From Niastella sp. (GTDB taxonomy: Bacteria; Bacteroidota; Bacteroidia; Chitinophagales; Chitinophagaceae): a DNA stretch of 64,000 nt. Shown here in pieces: positions 35,991 to 45,253 of the stretch. Location of the stretch: the NCBI GenBank assembly GCA_017744515.1, contig JAGIBF010000004.1:62001-126000 (forward strand). Reading direction: 5' to 3'. The notes under the pieces are model-generated. The model had not been told where the DNA came from. It did no database searches and was given only the letters and a program-made list of their open reading frames with translations. Every line of letters begins with the position of its first letter. Positions within the stretch are counted from its first letter, which is position 1. Both the position numbers and the translations under genes were made by a program.

Positions 35991-38900
35991 TTATAAATGG
36001 ATCGGGGGTAATCCTTGTTTGCGTAGTTCACGTTTGTAGTGCTTGATGTATTTCTTATTCTTTTTGGCGCCTACGCTGGAGCCGGCGCCACTCATTACCA
36101 TCTTAATCATGTAGTTGAAGATGGAGCGGTCGCGCAGACGTTCGAAGTAGATGATGCCTGTTTTGTGCTCATTACGGGTTTTGATCACGAAAGTGTTGGC
36201 TATGAAGGTGATCATTTTTGTTACAAAGCTTCTTTTTTGTGCATCGCCTGCCTGCAGGAATTGTACGTTCAGCTTGCGGTAGAGCATTTTCATTTCACCG
36301 TAGGATAAATATTCCCTGCCGATTGCTCTTAAGGTAAGAGTGTCCAGGTGGCCTGACCTGATCTTTACAGAAGCCAAGGGCTCTACTACTTTATTCAGGA
36401 CCATCAGGTTAGCAGGGCCGATCTTGGTGGTCATGTGAAAGGCTGCCAGCGAATCGGTGTAAGATTCGTGGAGGCGCAAATTGACATGTATGGAGTCCAG
36501 CAGCCAGGCGTCTGCATACAGCCTTAGGCTATCTGTGGGATGCAGGTCGTGGCTTTTGAGGCTGACCAATGATGCGTTCAGTTTAGAGATACCGATAACG
36601 CCTGCACGGCCCGTTTTCTCACTCAGTTCTTCATACCGCACATGCCCATTGTGTACCAATATGCTGTCTACTTTCAGTTTCAGTTGCAGGTTCTTGAGCA
36701 TGTCTACAGGCAGTGGTCGTACCACATTGGGTTCGCGGGGTGGTCTTTTGTCGCGGTATACACTGATAAGCGGGTTCTCGATGTGCATGGTGGCTACATG
36801 CGCCAGCGTATCTCTGAAATAGCCATGCAGGTCGGGGTTGTGCATGCTGATCCTGCCGGTACTTAATTGTATGTAGTCTGTCTGATAAGGATGTGCGGCT
36901 ACATAGGCGTCTCTTTCCTGTACCGGTGTATAGGTAAATGAATCTACCGTGAGAGTTCTTTGCTGGTGCTGGTAGCTTAGCTGTTTCCAGTGGAAATAGT
37001 TTTTGGTGGTGGTCAGTTCTCCCGAGAAATCCTGCAGGTAAAAATGTGGACTGTTGTTGAGCCATTCCCGGTGGTGCTGACCGGCTTGCAAGGTTAGGTG
37101 CTCCAGCGAGAGTGCCTGCAGTTTAAGCTGGCCACTGTCTTTGCCTATGCCATCTACCTGCATATTCCGGATGGCAAATTTCTCTATGACCGTTTTCCAG
37201 GGTACATCGTGGTGTTTGACTGTGGCAATGGCCGTATTATCCAATATCAGTTGTATGCTTTGGGGTTTCAGTACAATCGACTTGTCTGCATGCCGGGCAA
37301 ACGACACATCTGTTCCTGCTATACTGATCTTACCAATGTCGAGTGGTTCTTTCCCATCGTGCCTGATATTGGTGAAGTTCCATTGATTGCGGTCGGGTTG
37401 TTTGCCCCGGTTCCAGGTGAGTTGTAGTGTATGTTCATCCTGTCGTTGCTCCAGGTGCAACAATGGCTGTTCAACCGATAGCTGCTTAACATGAATGGCT
37501 GGTAAGGGCTTACTGTTTTTTTTCTGCTGCTCTTTCTCTTCTGTCTTTGCCAGTTTAACGATCAGGGCAGGATCTTTGAGCGTGATCTCTTCTGCCCGCA
37601 AGTCTCCCGCCATCATCGCTTCGAGGTCAGGTACAAGGCGCAGCTGCGGGATGGCGGCTGTGATGCTGTCGTGCGTAGTGTAACGGGTGAAGCGAATGTC
37701 GTCGATGTGTGAGGGGGCCATGGGCACCAGGTTATAAGCGCCGGTATTCAGCGACATATCCTTGCCGGTGTATTGCAGGTATGTTCCGTGGATGGCTACG
37801 CCTTCCAGTGTAGGCTTTTTTTCCTGTCCTTCAGCAGGGGCTCCGAGTTGCTTTGTCACTGCATCTACGCGCAGGGTTGTAACAAAGGTAGTAATGGTAT
37901 GCTGAGGGCCCGTTATGGAAAGATGGGTGTTATTGCCCTGTATATGTTGCATGTTCAGGATGAGGGGCGAGCGATTGGCCGGAGCAGGGGCTTTATGTCC
38001 TGTCTGCAAGGATACAACTGCTTCTTTCCAGGTGGCTGATCCAATGTCGATGTGGTCGTTGCTGTCATTGAAATCCAGACCGCTCATGCGCAAGCCTTTT
38101 ACTTTTATGCTCATTTTGCCTTCCCGGTCGTGAACAGTGGCTTCGGCCGCTTCGAGCAGGCTGCCATCTCCTTTGAAGCTGCCGCGGTGTATGGTGGCCA
38201 ACAGCTTTTTTGTTTTGATGCTGCCGTTCTCAAAATGCAAGGAGTCTACTGCATCGCCCATCATAGAGGAGGAGCGGGCTGCCAGCAGCCGATTACTCCT
38301 GACAGTGAGGTTTACTTGTTGCAGCAGCAACCGGGTATCAGGATTGGGTTCAAAGGATACATTGCCGTTGATGACGCGTATTCTCTCCAGCGACATGGAA
38401 TTGTCCAGTGAATTCAACATGGAATATATGGAGGTCTTCTTGCCTTTTTGCGTATTGGTAGATTTGATGTAATGTATTTTGGGGCCGTATAGCACTGCCT
38501 GTTTTGCTTTGATATGCCGGTTGAAGATCAGCTCTTCCCATGACAGGCTATCCAGCTCAAACAATGGTAATTGGTGATGGCGAACAACGGCAGCATGGTT
38601 GAGGCTGTTGATCGAAAAGTTATTGAGCAGTATGCTGGAGTTCTCGATGCGGATGCTGTCGAATTTAAATCGGTAAGTGCTGTCTTTGTTCAGACTGGAA
38701 TAGCCACGTACGGCCATATCGAAGCGGCCCACCGTCACTGGCTGTTCTGCTGTGCGATCAATCACCAGGTCGCGCATCTCGAAATCGTCGCCTTTCGTAC
38801 TGAATTCAGCAGACTGTCCGCTTTGTGTAGTGACCACGGAGGTGCTGATATTTTTTACGCCCATGTATTTAAGCTGTGTGTTGATGCCCAGGTGGCGCAA

Positions 38901-39854
38901 CAGGGTATCCATCTGAACGGGGGGCTTATCTTTCTGATGTACACTGTCTACCGTTACTTTCAGGTGAAGTAGCGGGTCAATGGCATACATTGAATCTGCC
39001 TTAATGATATTTGAAGTATACAGCGAGGGGAAATCCATATTGGCAAAACGCAGCTTATCAAAGAACAGGTCTACTGATACTTTTTTTTGCTGCAAGCCAG
39101 TGGAAACAATATGGCAACTGTCTAAAGTGATCGTGCGGTCTTTTACATCTATTCTGAAATTACTGAAGGCCATCCGGTAGCGGCCATCGGGGAAAGTGAT
39201 CTCCTGGTGATGGGTATTGAAAATGATATCGTCGCTGAAATAGAAGCCTTCGCCGTCCTTTTTATCTTCATCTACTTTCAGGTTATTGATGCGAAAATAA
39301 ATATTGGAAATGGTGACCGGCTGCCAATCTTCCCGTGCGCTATTGGCCAGGGAGAAGCGGCCATTGTCTATCTGGAAGTGGCCAACAGAGAAAAGTGCCA
39401 ATGCTTTATGGATGGAATTGTACAGGTTGCCAATTTCATGAGAGAGGGAACCGTGTTTTTTCTGGAGGGTATCTGATTTCATGACCCTGATGTCGGGGTT
39501 GTTGATCAGGATACTGTCGATGACCAGTTCCCGGTGCAATATCAGTGGTGTCAGTGCATGGAGTTGCAGGCTGAGGCGCTTGACGGATACGCGATAGGCG
39601 GTTTTTGTCGTTAATGAGTCTGTGTTGTATAAGATAGCTTCTTTCAGGTCGAGCCGGCGGTCGCTGAAATTGTAGGTGACGTTTTTGAGGGAGAGCTCTA
39701 CCTTGCCCTTTGATTTCAGGTGTACGATTTCCCGGATAATGCTTTCGGCATGGTGTACAAACCACACGTAGGCCAGTACCAGCACTACCAGCAGGATGCC
39801 GATGGTGATCCCGGTAATCTTCAACAGCTTCCTTATCAAAGGTTTAACGGCCAT
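35991..39854 (-). CDS. AsmA/TamB-like giant envelope protein
   Basis: The 1287-residue protein has one N-terminal transmembrane helix (about 11-33, ITIGILLVVLVLAYVWFV). A very long region of repeating amphipathic beta strands follows, with patterns such as IDSILINNPDIRVMKS, IDNGRFSLAN and ISNIYFRINNL. This is the look of AsmA-family proteins that bridge the periplasm as grooves for lipid movement. The C-terminus is basic and helical (KKYIKHYKRELRKQG). It is likely involved in phospholipid transport or outer-membrane homeostasis. It is transcribed alone and is divergent from the PKD gene. Confidence 0.75.
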   Translation of the reverse strand: MAVKPLIRKLLKITGITIGILLVVLVLAYVWFVHHAESIIREIVHLKSKGKVELSLKNVTYNFSDRRLDLKEAILYNTDSLTTKTAYRVSVKRLSLQLHALTPLILHRELVIDSILINNPDIRVMKSDTLQKKHGSLSHEIGNLYNSIHKALALFSVGHFQIDNGRFSLANSAREDWQPVTISNIYFRINNLKVDEDKKDGEGFYFSDDIIFNTHHQEITFPDGRYRMAFSNFRIDVKDRTITLDSCHIVSTGLQQKKVSVDLFFDKLRFANMDFPSLYTSNIIKADSMYAIDPLLHLKVTVDSVHQKDKPPVQMDTLLRHLGINTQLKYMGVKNISTSVVTTQSGQSAEFSTKGDDFEMRDLVIDRTAEQPVTVGRFDMAVRGYSSLNKDSTYRFKFDSIRIENSSILLNNFSINSLNHAAVVRHHQLPLFELDSLSWEELIFNRHIKAKQAVLYGPKIHYIKSTNTQKGKKTSIYSMLNSLDNSMSLERIRVINGNVSFEPNPDTRLLLQQVNLTVRSNRLLAARSSSMMGDAVDSLHFENGSIKTKKLLATIHRGSFKGDGSLLEAAEATVHDREGKMSIKVKGLRMSGLDFNDSNDHIDIGSATWKEAVVSLQTGHKAPAPANRSPLILNMQHIQGNNTHLSITGPQHTITTFVTTLRVDAVTKQLGAPAEGQEKKPTLEGVAIHGTYLQYTGKDMSLNTGAYNLVPMAPSHIDDIRFTRYTTHDSITAAIPQLRLVPDLEAMMAGDLRAEEITLKDPALIVKLAKTEEKEQQKKNSKPLPAIHVKQLSVEQPLLHLEQRQDEHTLQLTWNRGKQPDRNQWNFTNIRHDGKEPLDIGKISIAGTDVSFARHADKSIVLKPQSIQLILDNTAIATVKHHDVPWKTVIEKFAIRNMQVDGIGKDSGQLKLQALSLEHLTLQAGQHHREWLNNSPHFYLQDFSGELTTTKNYFHWKQLSYQHQQRTLTVDSFTYTPVQERDAYVAAHPYQTDYIQLSTGRISMHNPDLHGYFRDTLAHVATMHIENPLISVYRDKRPPREPNVVRPLPVDMLKNLQLKLKVDSILVHNGHVRYEELSEKTGRAGVIGISKLNASLVSLKSHDLHPTDSLRLYADAWLLDSIHVNLRLHESYTDSLAAFHMTTKIGPANLMVLNKVVEPLASVKIRSGHLDTLTLRAIGREYLSYGEMKMLYRKLNVQFLQAGDAQKRSFVTKMITFIANTFVIKTRNEHKTGIIYFERLRDRSIFNYMIKMVMSGAGSSVGAKKNKKYIKHYKRELRKQGLPPIHL

Positions 39855-39873
39855 ATTGTAAGATACGGCAAAA

Positions 39874-39958
39874 AGTCCGTAAGACCGAAAGACCGGATGT
39901 CGGGAAAACGTTTTATACTTTTCCTGGCCAACTTTTCGGTCTTTCCGACTCCCGACTC
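39874..39958. repeat. Inverted pair of 8-bp-period arrays
   Basis: The left arm (39874-39905) is four 8-bp units: AGTCCGTA, AGACCGAA, AGACCGGA, TGTCGGGA. The right arm (39933-39958) read on the minus strand is GAGTCGGG, AGTCGGAA, AGACCGAA and AA. The arms can pair (AGACCGAAA with TTTCGGTCT). The pair lies between the divergent AsmA-like and PKD genes. Confidence 0.6.
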
Positions 39959-40033
39959 TTTTATCTATCTTTCAGTGGGTAACAAATCCAATATCTCGTT
40001 GATATACCTCTGAACACCATAAAACGGCTGAAC

Positions 40034-42031
40034 ATGAAACCGGGCCTGATAACAGGATTGCTATTGCTAAGTCAACTGGCCATGGCGCAGGTAAATGACA
40101 CCCTGCCTGCTGTGGTAGAGCCTCTGATAGAGGACAACCGCGTGAAATTTACTTCTCAACTGCGCCCGCTGCGCGGCATTGCCGGGGCGCCTGTTCCATT
40201 TTATACTTACTTCTGGGAATTTGGTGACGGCTCTTATAGTTTTGAAAAGGAGCCACACCATGTATATAAGGATACCGGTGATTATCCCGTGCGGCTGTAT
40301 GCTACCAATAATTATGATGATGGTAAAAAGCCGCCTACGCGTCTTAAGAAGATAAAGGTGGAAAAGAAGACGATGCTGGCGGCCAATACAGCGCCTGCTT
40401 TTTTCAAAGGGCAGGGCTCGCTGGAAATGATGACCAACCAAATGCCCCGGCCTGGAGAAGACATGGTATTGCTGCTGGGTTACCGGAACAAGCCGGGCAG
40501 CCAGCTGCAGGCAGTGAGCGGCTCGGTGATGTTGCTGTACAATGAAAAGCAGTTTGCCCAGAATAGTTTCGATATGGCAGAGGCCCGGCGTTATCACCAG
40601 GAAAAAAGTATTGGGCTCGATTCGCTATTGGCTTATGCACCTGCTGAAGAATGGGGTATGGAGGCTGTAGCTGCTTCTTATAGGGAAAATGGTGATCGTA
40701 AGAAAGGTTTGTTCACTGCCAGTGCGGGCAGTGCAGCTCCTTTTGCCAATAAACCACAGCTGAAGCAATTCCTGAAGCAACAGATGGAAGGTTATCGCAA
40801 GCACCATATCTGGCGGGTGGATGGCGTGAAGCAAGAACAGTTCATGTTCCTTTCACTGAACACGTTGCCTGAAATGATCAAGGATACCAATGCTGTGGTC
40901 ACTGTAACTGGTTTGTTCATTCCGGATGATCCTTCTCTCGATGTGGAGCAATATAGCCTCGAATTGCAGATCGTGGCGTCTCATGATCCCAACCGGATCA
41001 TGCTCAGGAAGCGTCGCCTCAATTACCGGTTTACCGGTAAGGGCAAAGAGAATATATACAAGATACAATTCCAGAATACCGGTAAAGGGCCTGCTAAAAG
41101 AGTGGCTGTGACCGTTACTATTCCCGGTATGTTGAATACGGCTACTGTAGAACTCGTGGATATGAAACCGGCTTGTGCGTGGTGTGATTCGGCGTATGCC
41201 AATCAAAGTTGTATCGATACTATTCTTACGAAAGACAGTATTCAATTCATCTTTAAGAATATTTACCTGCCGGGTACGCAGCAGGATGGTATCAGTGATC
41301 CTGATTCTACGATGGGTTACGTGCGGTACAAGCTGCGCTTCAACAAAAAGATGAAGAAGCTGCCTTTTACCAGCCGTGCCTCCATTGTATTTGATAAAAA
41401 TGAACCGGTATACACCAACCGGTCGACCGGACGTTTCAAAAAGGGGTTATCGCCCGGTATAATTATAGGTTACAATACAATTCCGGGTAAAGTGCCTGCC
41501 GATATAGCGCAGCAGAATTATGTATTGGGATTCAGCTTGTCGGAATATGCTGCTTACCGTAATTACTTTCAATGGGAGCTTTATTTGCAAAAGTCGCGCA
41601 CGATTGAAACGTATGAAGGGGTGCGAGTAGGCGGGGATACCATGATCAATGGGGTAGGGTATAAGGTGGAGTATCGTGATTACTTTCGCAAGCAAAAGGT
41701 GTTGTCAGCGGAAGCCGTTCCTGTGTTTTTCCGGCGCAACCTGAATGGGTGGTTGTCGGCAGGGGCGGGTGCGCTGGTGGCGGTAGATGTAGAACGGGGT
41801 ACTACATGGACAATAGATACGTGGGTACAGCGGCCAAATGGCCAGGGGCTGACTTTGTTGAAAGGCGACAGGCCCAAACAATTGGAGACTTTTGCTAATT
41901 GGCGCGGTGCTGTCTTTGCGGACGTACAGCTGGGTATGGTGCGGACTGGTCCTGCTGTTGGTTGTCGCTTTCTGCAATATATCAATCCATCGCATCAACG
42001 TATTTTCCTGTATGCAAGCTGGAAGTTGTAA
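40034..42031 (+). CDS. PKD-domain protein with C-terminal beta-barrel-like region
   Basis: The 665-residue protein has a signal peptide (ending LAMAQ). A PKD domain at about 35-115 shows the hallmark FWEFGDGS and HHVYKDTGDYPVRLYATN. A helical/strand middle region follows, then a conserved-repeat-like Ig domain (NTGKGPAKRVAVTVTIPG). Residues about 480-665 alternate in strand-like fashion with aromatics and end in FLYASWKL, resembling an outer-membrane beta barrel. A surface-exposed binding protein anchored in the outer membrane is the simplest reading. It is 121 bp upstream of the second TPR-CHAT gene on the same strand. Confidence 0.65.
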   Translation: MKPGLITGLLLLSQLAMAQVNDTLPAVVEPLIEDNRVKFTSQLRPLRGIAGAPVPFYTYFWEFGDGSYSFEKEPHHVYKDTGDYPVRLYATNNYDDGKKPPTRLKKIKVEKKTMLAANTAPAFFKGQGSLEMMTNQMPRPGEDMVLLLGYRNKPGSQLQAVSGSVMLLYNEKQFAQNSFDMAEARRYHQEKSIGLDSLLAYAPAEEWGMEAVAASYRENGDRKKGLFTASAGSAAPFANKPQLKQFLKQQMEGYRKHHIWRVDGVKQEQFMFLSLNTLPEMIKDTNAVVTVTGLFIPDDPSLDVEQYSLELQIVASHDPNRIMLRKRRLNYRFTGKGKENIYKIQFQNTGKGPAKRVAVTVTIPGMLNTATVELVDMKPACAWCDSAYANQSCIDTILTKDSIQFIFKNIYLPGTQQDGISDPDSTMGYVRYKLRFNKKMKKLPFTSRASIVFDKNEPVYTNRSTGRFKKGLSPGIIIGYNTIPGKVPADIAQQNYVLGFSLSEYAAYRNYFQWELYLQKSRTIETYEGVRVGGDTMINGVGYKVEYRDYFRKQKVLSAEAVPVFFRRNLNGWLSAGAGALVAVDVERGTTWTIDTWVQRPNGQGLTLLKGDRPKQLETFANWRGAVFADVQLGMVRTGPAVGCRFLQYINPSHQRIFLYASWKL

Positions 42032-42056
42032 ACGCTAACCTGCCTTACCTGTGTTC

Positions 42057-42102
42057 GCAAGCCAGCCGCTTGCCAATACCCGTCATCCCGCCATGCGGCG
42101 GG
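42057..42102. repeat. REP-like double palindrome, intergenic copy
   Basis: GCAAGC-CAGCC-GCTTGC (42057-42073) and CCCGCC-ATGC-GGCGGG (42087-42102) are both perfect palindromes, followed by AACGCTGGCGA. The order, spacing and tail match the element inside the metX 3' end at 31974-32016. Confidence 0.6.
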
Positions 42103-42152
42103 AACGCTGGCGACTGTAAGAAAATGCCTATTTTTAGCGAAATACAACGCTG

Positions 42153-44876
42153 ATGATGCACTGCCTGTACAGGGTAGTTTTACAGTTTGCCTTTTATTGT
42201 ACTTTCTTTCTTCTTCGATCTTATGCATCGCCCGACAGTACCGGGCTGCCTGCTTCTTTGCAACGCCAGCTGCAGGAGCTAAGGCAAAAGGACAACCTGG
42301 AGCAATGGTTGTATGCCCGCATCGATTATGTAGATGCTGCTCCTTTTGAACGTATCGATTTTCTTATGGCTACTCAACAGGCTGCCTGGCGATCGTATAC
42401 CTCGTATGATGAGCGCCTGGCCTGGTTCAACGTACTAATATTACAGGGGTATTATCAGCTGCAAACGGGTAATATTCTTTCTTCCATCAATGCTTATGAA
42501 ACGGCGCTTGGTTTTTATGAGGCTTATCCTTTGCCCGACGCGGATAATATCAACTATGTGCTGAAGCCGCTGGGTAATAATTACACCCGGCTGGCCGATT
42601 ATAGCACTGCCTTATTGATTCATGGTAAAATTCTGTCGCTGGCACAACAGCAACATAATAACCGGGAAATAGCCGCTGCGTATAGTAATATGGCCATCTG
42701 TGCCCGCTGGAAAGGAGATTTGTCGATGGCTATGCAATATTGCCGCGAAGGTATTGCAAAGGCCGATCATCGTACTTCTTTGTATGGATTGTTATTGAGC
42801 ACTTCGGCGGATGTGCTAACAGAACAGGGGAGGTATGATACGGCAAGTCGTGTAATAGGGCAAGCGTTGCATCATTTGCAACAATATCAGCATGATACGG
42901 ATGCTGTGTATTGGTATGGGAGTGCATTGCAAATGGCTGCGCGCATTGCGACGTTACAGGAAAAGGATGCGGCTGCTTTGCAGTATGCCCGTGATGCATT
43001 GCAGTTGTTCGATCGTTATTTCCCTCATGCCCGGCAGCGTGAAAAGGCAAAAGTGAATGTGTTGCTGGGTGACGTGTGCCGTAAAACCGGTAAGCCGCAG
43101 GAAGCGTTACAATACTATCAACGGGCTTTGCGGTGGTTGCTGCCTTCCTGGCAACCGGCCGACTTGCTGGATGTGCCGGATGAAGCATTGCTATATAGTG
43201 AGAGTACGCTGGCCGATGCGTTGGCTGGCAAGGCGGCTATATTGCCGCTGCTGGATAAACGGGAAGCTGCCATGGAGCATTATATTGCTGTATTTGCTGC
43301 CGGTCGCAAATTGCGGTCGGCATTTTATTATACAGACTCCAAACTGAAGGAATTGCAACTGTCCCGATTGCGTGCGGATGCTGCTATGCAACTGGCTTAT
43401 GCGTTATGGAGTTCCACCCAGCAGAAAAAATACCAGGAGCAGTTATTGCTGATTGCTGAACTCTCCAAGGCGCAGGTGCTGGCAGAAGAAAGGGCCGCCC
43501 GGATCGACCAGACTCTGCGTAAACAACCTGCAGACAGCATAACCCGCAAGGCGCGGCAATTACAGGATGCCATCATTTATTATCAGCATGAACTGGCGGC
43601 AGCGCCCAATAATAAGAATATCCCGGCATTGTTGCAGGTTGCCGAGTATGAATTGTCGTTGTTGAATAAAAAGAACCCGATGCAGGACACTGCGGCTGTC
43701 AATATGATCGGTATGACGCAGCTGCATCATTATTTTCAACGTATCCCTGCCAGGGTAACGGTGTTGGAGTTCTTCGCAGGACTGAATAGTATTTATGTTA
43801 TAGAAGCGGACAATAAGGGTATCAGTAATGTGCGGCGTATTGAAAACAGTAGTCCATTGCAGCACACCGTGCAGCAATTTATGGAGCGTTGGTTCCTGAA
43901 AGGAGCGGGTGCTATGATGAATGCGCCAAAGCAGTATTTCCTGGAGAGTTATGCTATCTATAAGTCGCTGTTTGCCGGTTACAAATGGACAGCGGGGCAA
44001 CGCTACCTGTTGATCCCTGATGGTCAGTTCAGCTACCTGCCTTTCGATGCGTTGGTGACCAATGATCAATACAGTAATAACTACGCTTCATGGCCTTTCT
44101 TGTTTAGGCAAGCGGCTTTATCACAGGCTTATTCTTTGCAAACCTGGTATCAACAGCAGTCTGCCACTTATGCAGGCAATGGCTTTACCGGATTTTTCGT
44201 ATCCAAAGGTAAAGGTCAGCCCCAACCGGAGTTGTCCGTAATGCGGGAGTATCAGTCTTTGCAAGGAATGGTCAGGGGTGATTACTATCTCGATTCGATG
44301 GCCACGTGGCAGGCGTTTACTGCGCGTGCGAATGGCACTGGTGTCATGCACATCAGCACGCATGGGGTATCGGGTTCTGATGAGACTGTTCCTTATCTGC
44401 AATTGTATGACCAGCCCTTTTATTTGTTTGATCTTCGTTATCGTCACTTTGCGCCGGCGTTGGTAGTGCTGGGGGCTTGTAAAACGGCCGATGGCGAATG
44501 GCTGGCCGGTGAAGGTGTCAACAGCCTGAGCCGGGGCTTTACTGCCGCAGGCGCCGGTGGAGTGGTCTCAGGTTTATGGAATGTAAATGATGAAGCTGCT
44601 ATTTATATAACGCAGCGGTTTTATGAGGAATTGCAGCGGGGGAACGACCCTGCGCTGGCCCTGCATGATGCTCAGCAGCAATGGTTCAAACACAATGCAG
44701 ACAATGACATCATGAACCTGCCGTACTATTGGGCGGGGTTTGTGTATAGCGGTCATTTGCAGCCGGTACCGTTGGTCCAACAAAAACAAAATACTATCTT
44801 GTATGTTATAACAGGAAGTGTATTGGTTGCTGGGTTGATCTTTTATTTGCGAAGGAAAAGAAAGAAGCCTCTATAA
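42153..44876 (+). CDS. Second envelope-anchored TPR-CHAT protein
   Basis: The 907-residue protein has a signal peptide (about 1-26), TPR-like helical repeats at about 80-420, a helical linker, and a CHAT domain at about 520-860. The dyad is His737 in VMHISTHGVSGSDE and Cys776 in LVVLGACKTADGEW, followed by GEGVNSLSRGFTAAGAGGVV and SGLWNVNDEAA. A C-terminal helix (YVITGSVLVAGLIFYL) and the basic tail RRKRKKPL place the enzyme part outside the cytoplasm, as in the first copy at 27246. The start could also be the adjacent Met codon at 42156. The PKD/beta-barrel protein upstream is its most likely functional neighbour. Confidence 0.87.
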   Translation: MMHCLYRVVLQFAFYCTFFLLRSYASPDSTGLPASLQRQLQELRQKDNLEQWLYARIDYVDAAPFERIDFLMATQQAAWRSYTSYDERLAWFNVLILQGYYQLQTGNILSSINAYETALGFYEAYPLPDADNINYVLKPLGNNYTRLADYSTALLIHGKILSLAQQQHNNREIAAAYSNMAICARWKGDLSMAMQYCREGIAKADHRTSLYGLLLSTSADVLTEQGRYDTASRVIGQALHHLQQYQHDTDAVYWYGSALQMAARIATLQEKDAAALQYARDALQLFDRYFPHARQREKAKVNVLLGDVCRKTGKPQEALQYYQRALRWLLPSWQPADLLDVPDEALLYSESTLADALAGKAAILPLLDKREAAMEHYIAVFAAGRKLRSAFYYTDSKLKELQLSRLRADAAMQLAYALWSSTQQKKYQEQLLLIAELSKAQVLAEERAARIDQTLRKQPADSITRKARQLQDAIIYYQHELAAAPNNKNIPALLQVAEYELSLLNKKNPMQDTAAVNMIGMTQLHHYFQRIPARVTVLEFFAGLNSIYVIEADNKGISNVRRIENSSPLQHTVQQFMERWFLKGAGAMMNAPKQYFLESYAIYKSLFAGYKWTAGQRYLLIPDGQFSYLPFDALVTNDQYSNNYASWPFLFRQAALSQAYSLQTWYQQQSATYAGNGFTGFFVSKGKGQPQPELSVMREYQSLQGMVRGDYYLDSMATWQAFTARANGTGVMHISTHGVSGSDETVPYLQLYDQPFYLFDLRYRHFAPALVVLGACKTADGEWLAGEGVNSLSRGFTAAGAGGVVSGLWNVNDEAAIYITQRFYEELQRGNDPALALHDAQQQWFKHNADNDIMNLPYYWAGFVYSGHLQPVPLVQQKQNTILYVITGSVLVAGLIFYLRRKRKKPL

Positions 44877-44972
44877 TATGATCTTTAATAAGTTGTACTC
44901 CGATCTGCAAATAAGCCGTACAATGGCTATAAACGCATTTCCGCGTTCCTGCTGCATTTGAGCTATCCCGCC

Positions 44973-45027
44973 TTACTATTCTCTTACTATTGCCTTACAA
45001 TTGTCTAACAATCGGCTTACTATTGGC
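44973..45027. repeat. 11-bp-period array of TTACTATT units
   Basis: Five units start at 44973, 44984, 44995, 45006 and 45017: TTACTATT, TTACTATT, TTACAATT, TAACAATC, TTACTATT, each followed by three bases ending in C. The exact 11-bp step puts every unit on nearly the same helix face. The rest of 44877-45253, a 377-bp space between convergent genes, holds nothing else I can name. Confidence 0.65.
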
Positions 45028-45253
45028 ATGCTTCTGCTATAGAGGAGCCCGTGCAGCGAATAACGGTAGTACACCTTAGCTGCCTTCCCGGGATACACTT
45101 AAAACAAGTGTATAATGTACAGTATATAGCTCTCCGATGGTCAGGTGGATTTACTTATATGGTGAGTGCAAATGACGCCACGGGTACCACAGCTTTCTCG
45201 CCTGGGCAACGTCATTCAACGAAAGGGAATGGTAATAACAATAAGATAACAGA

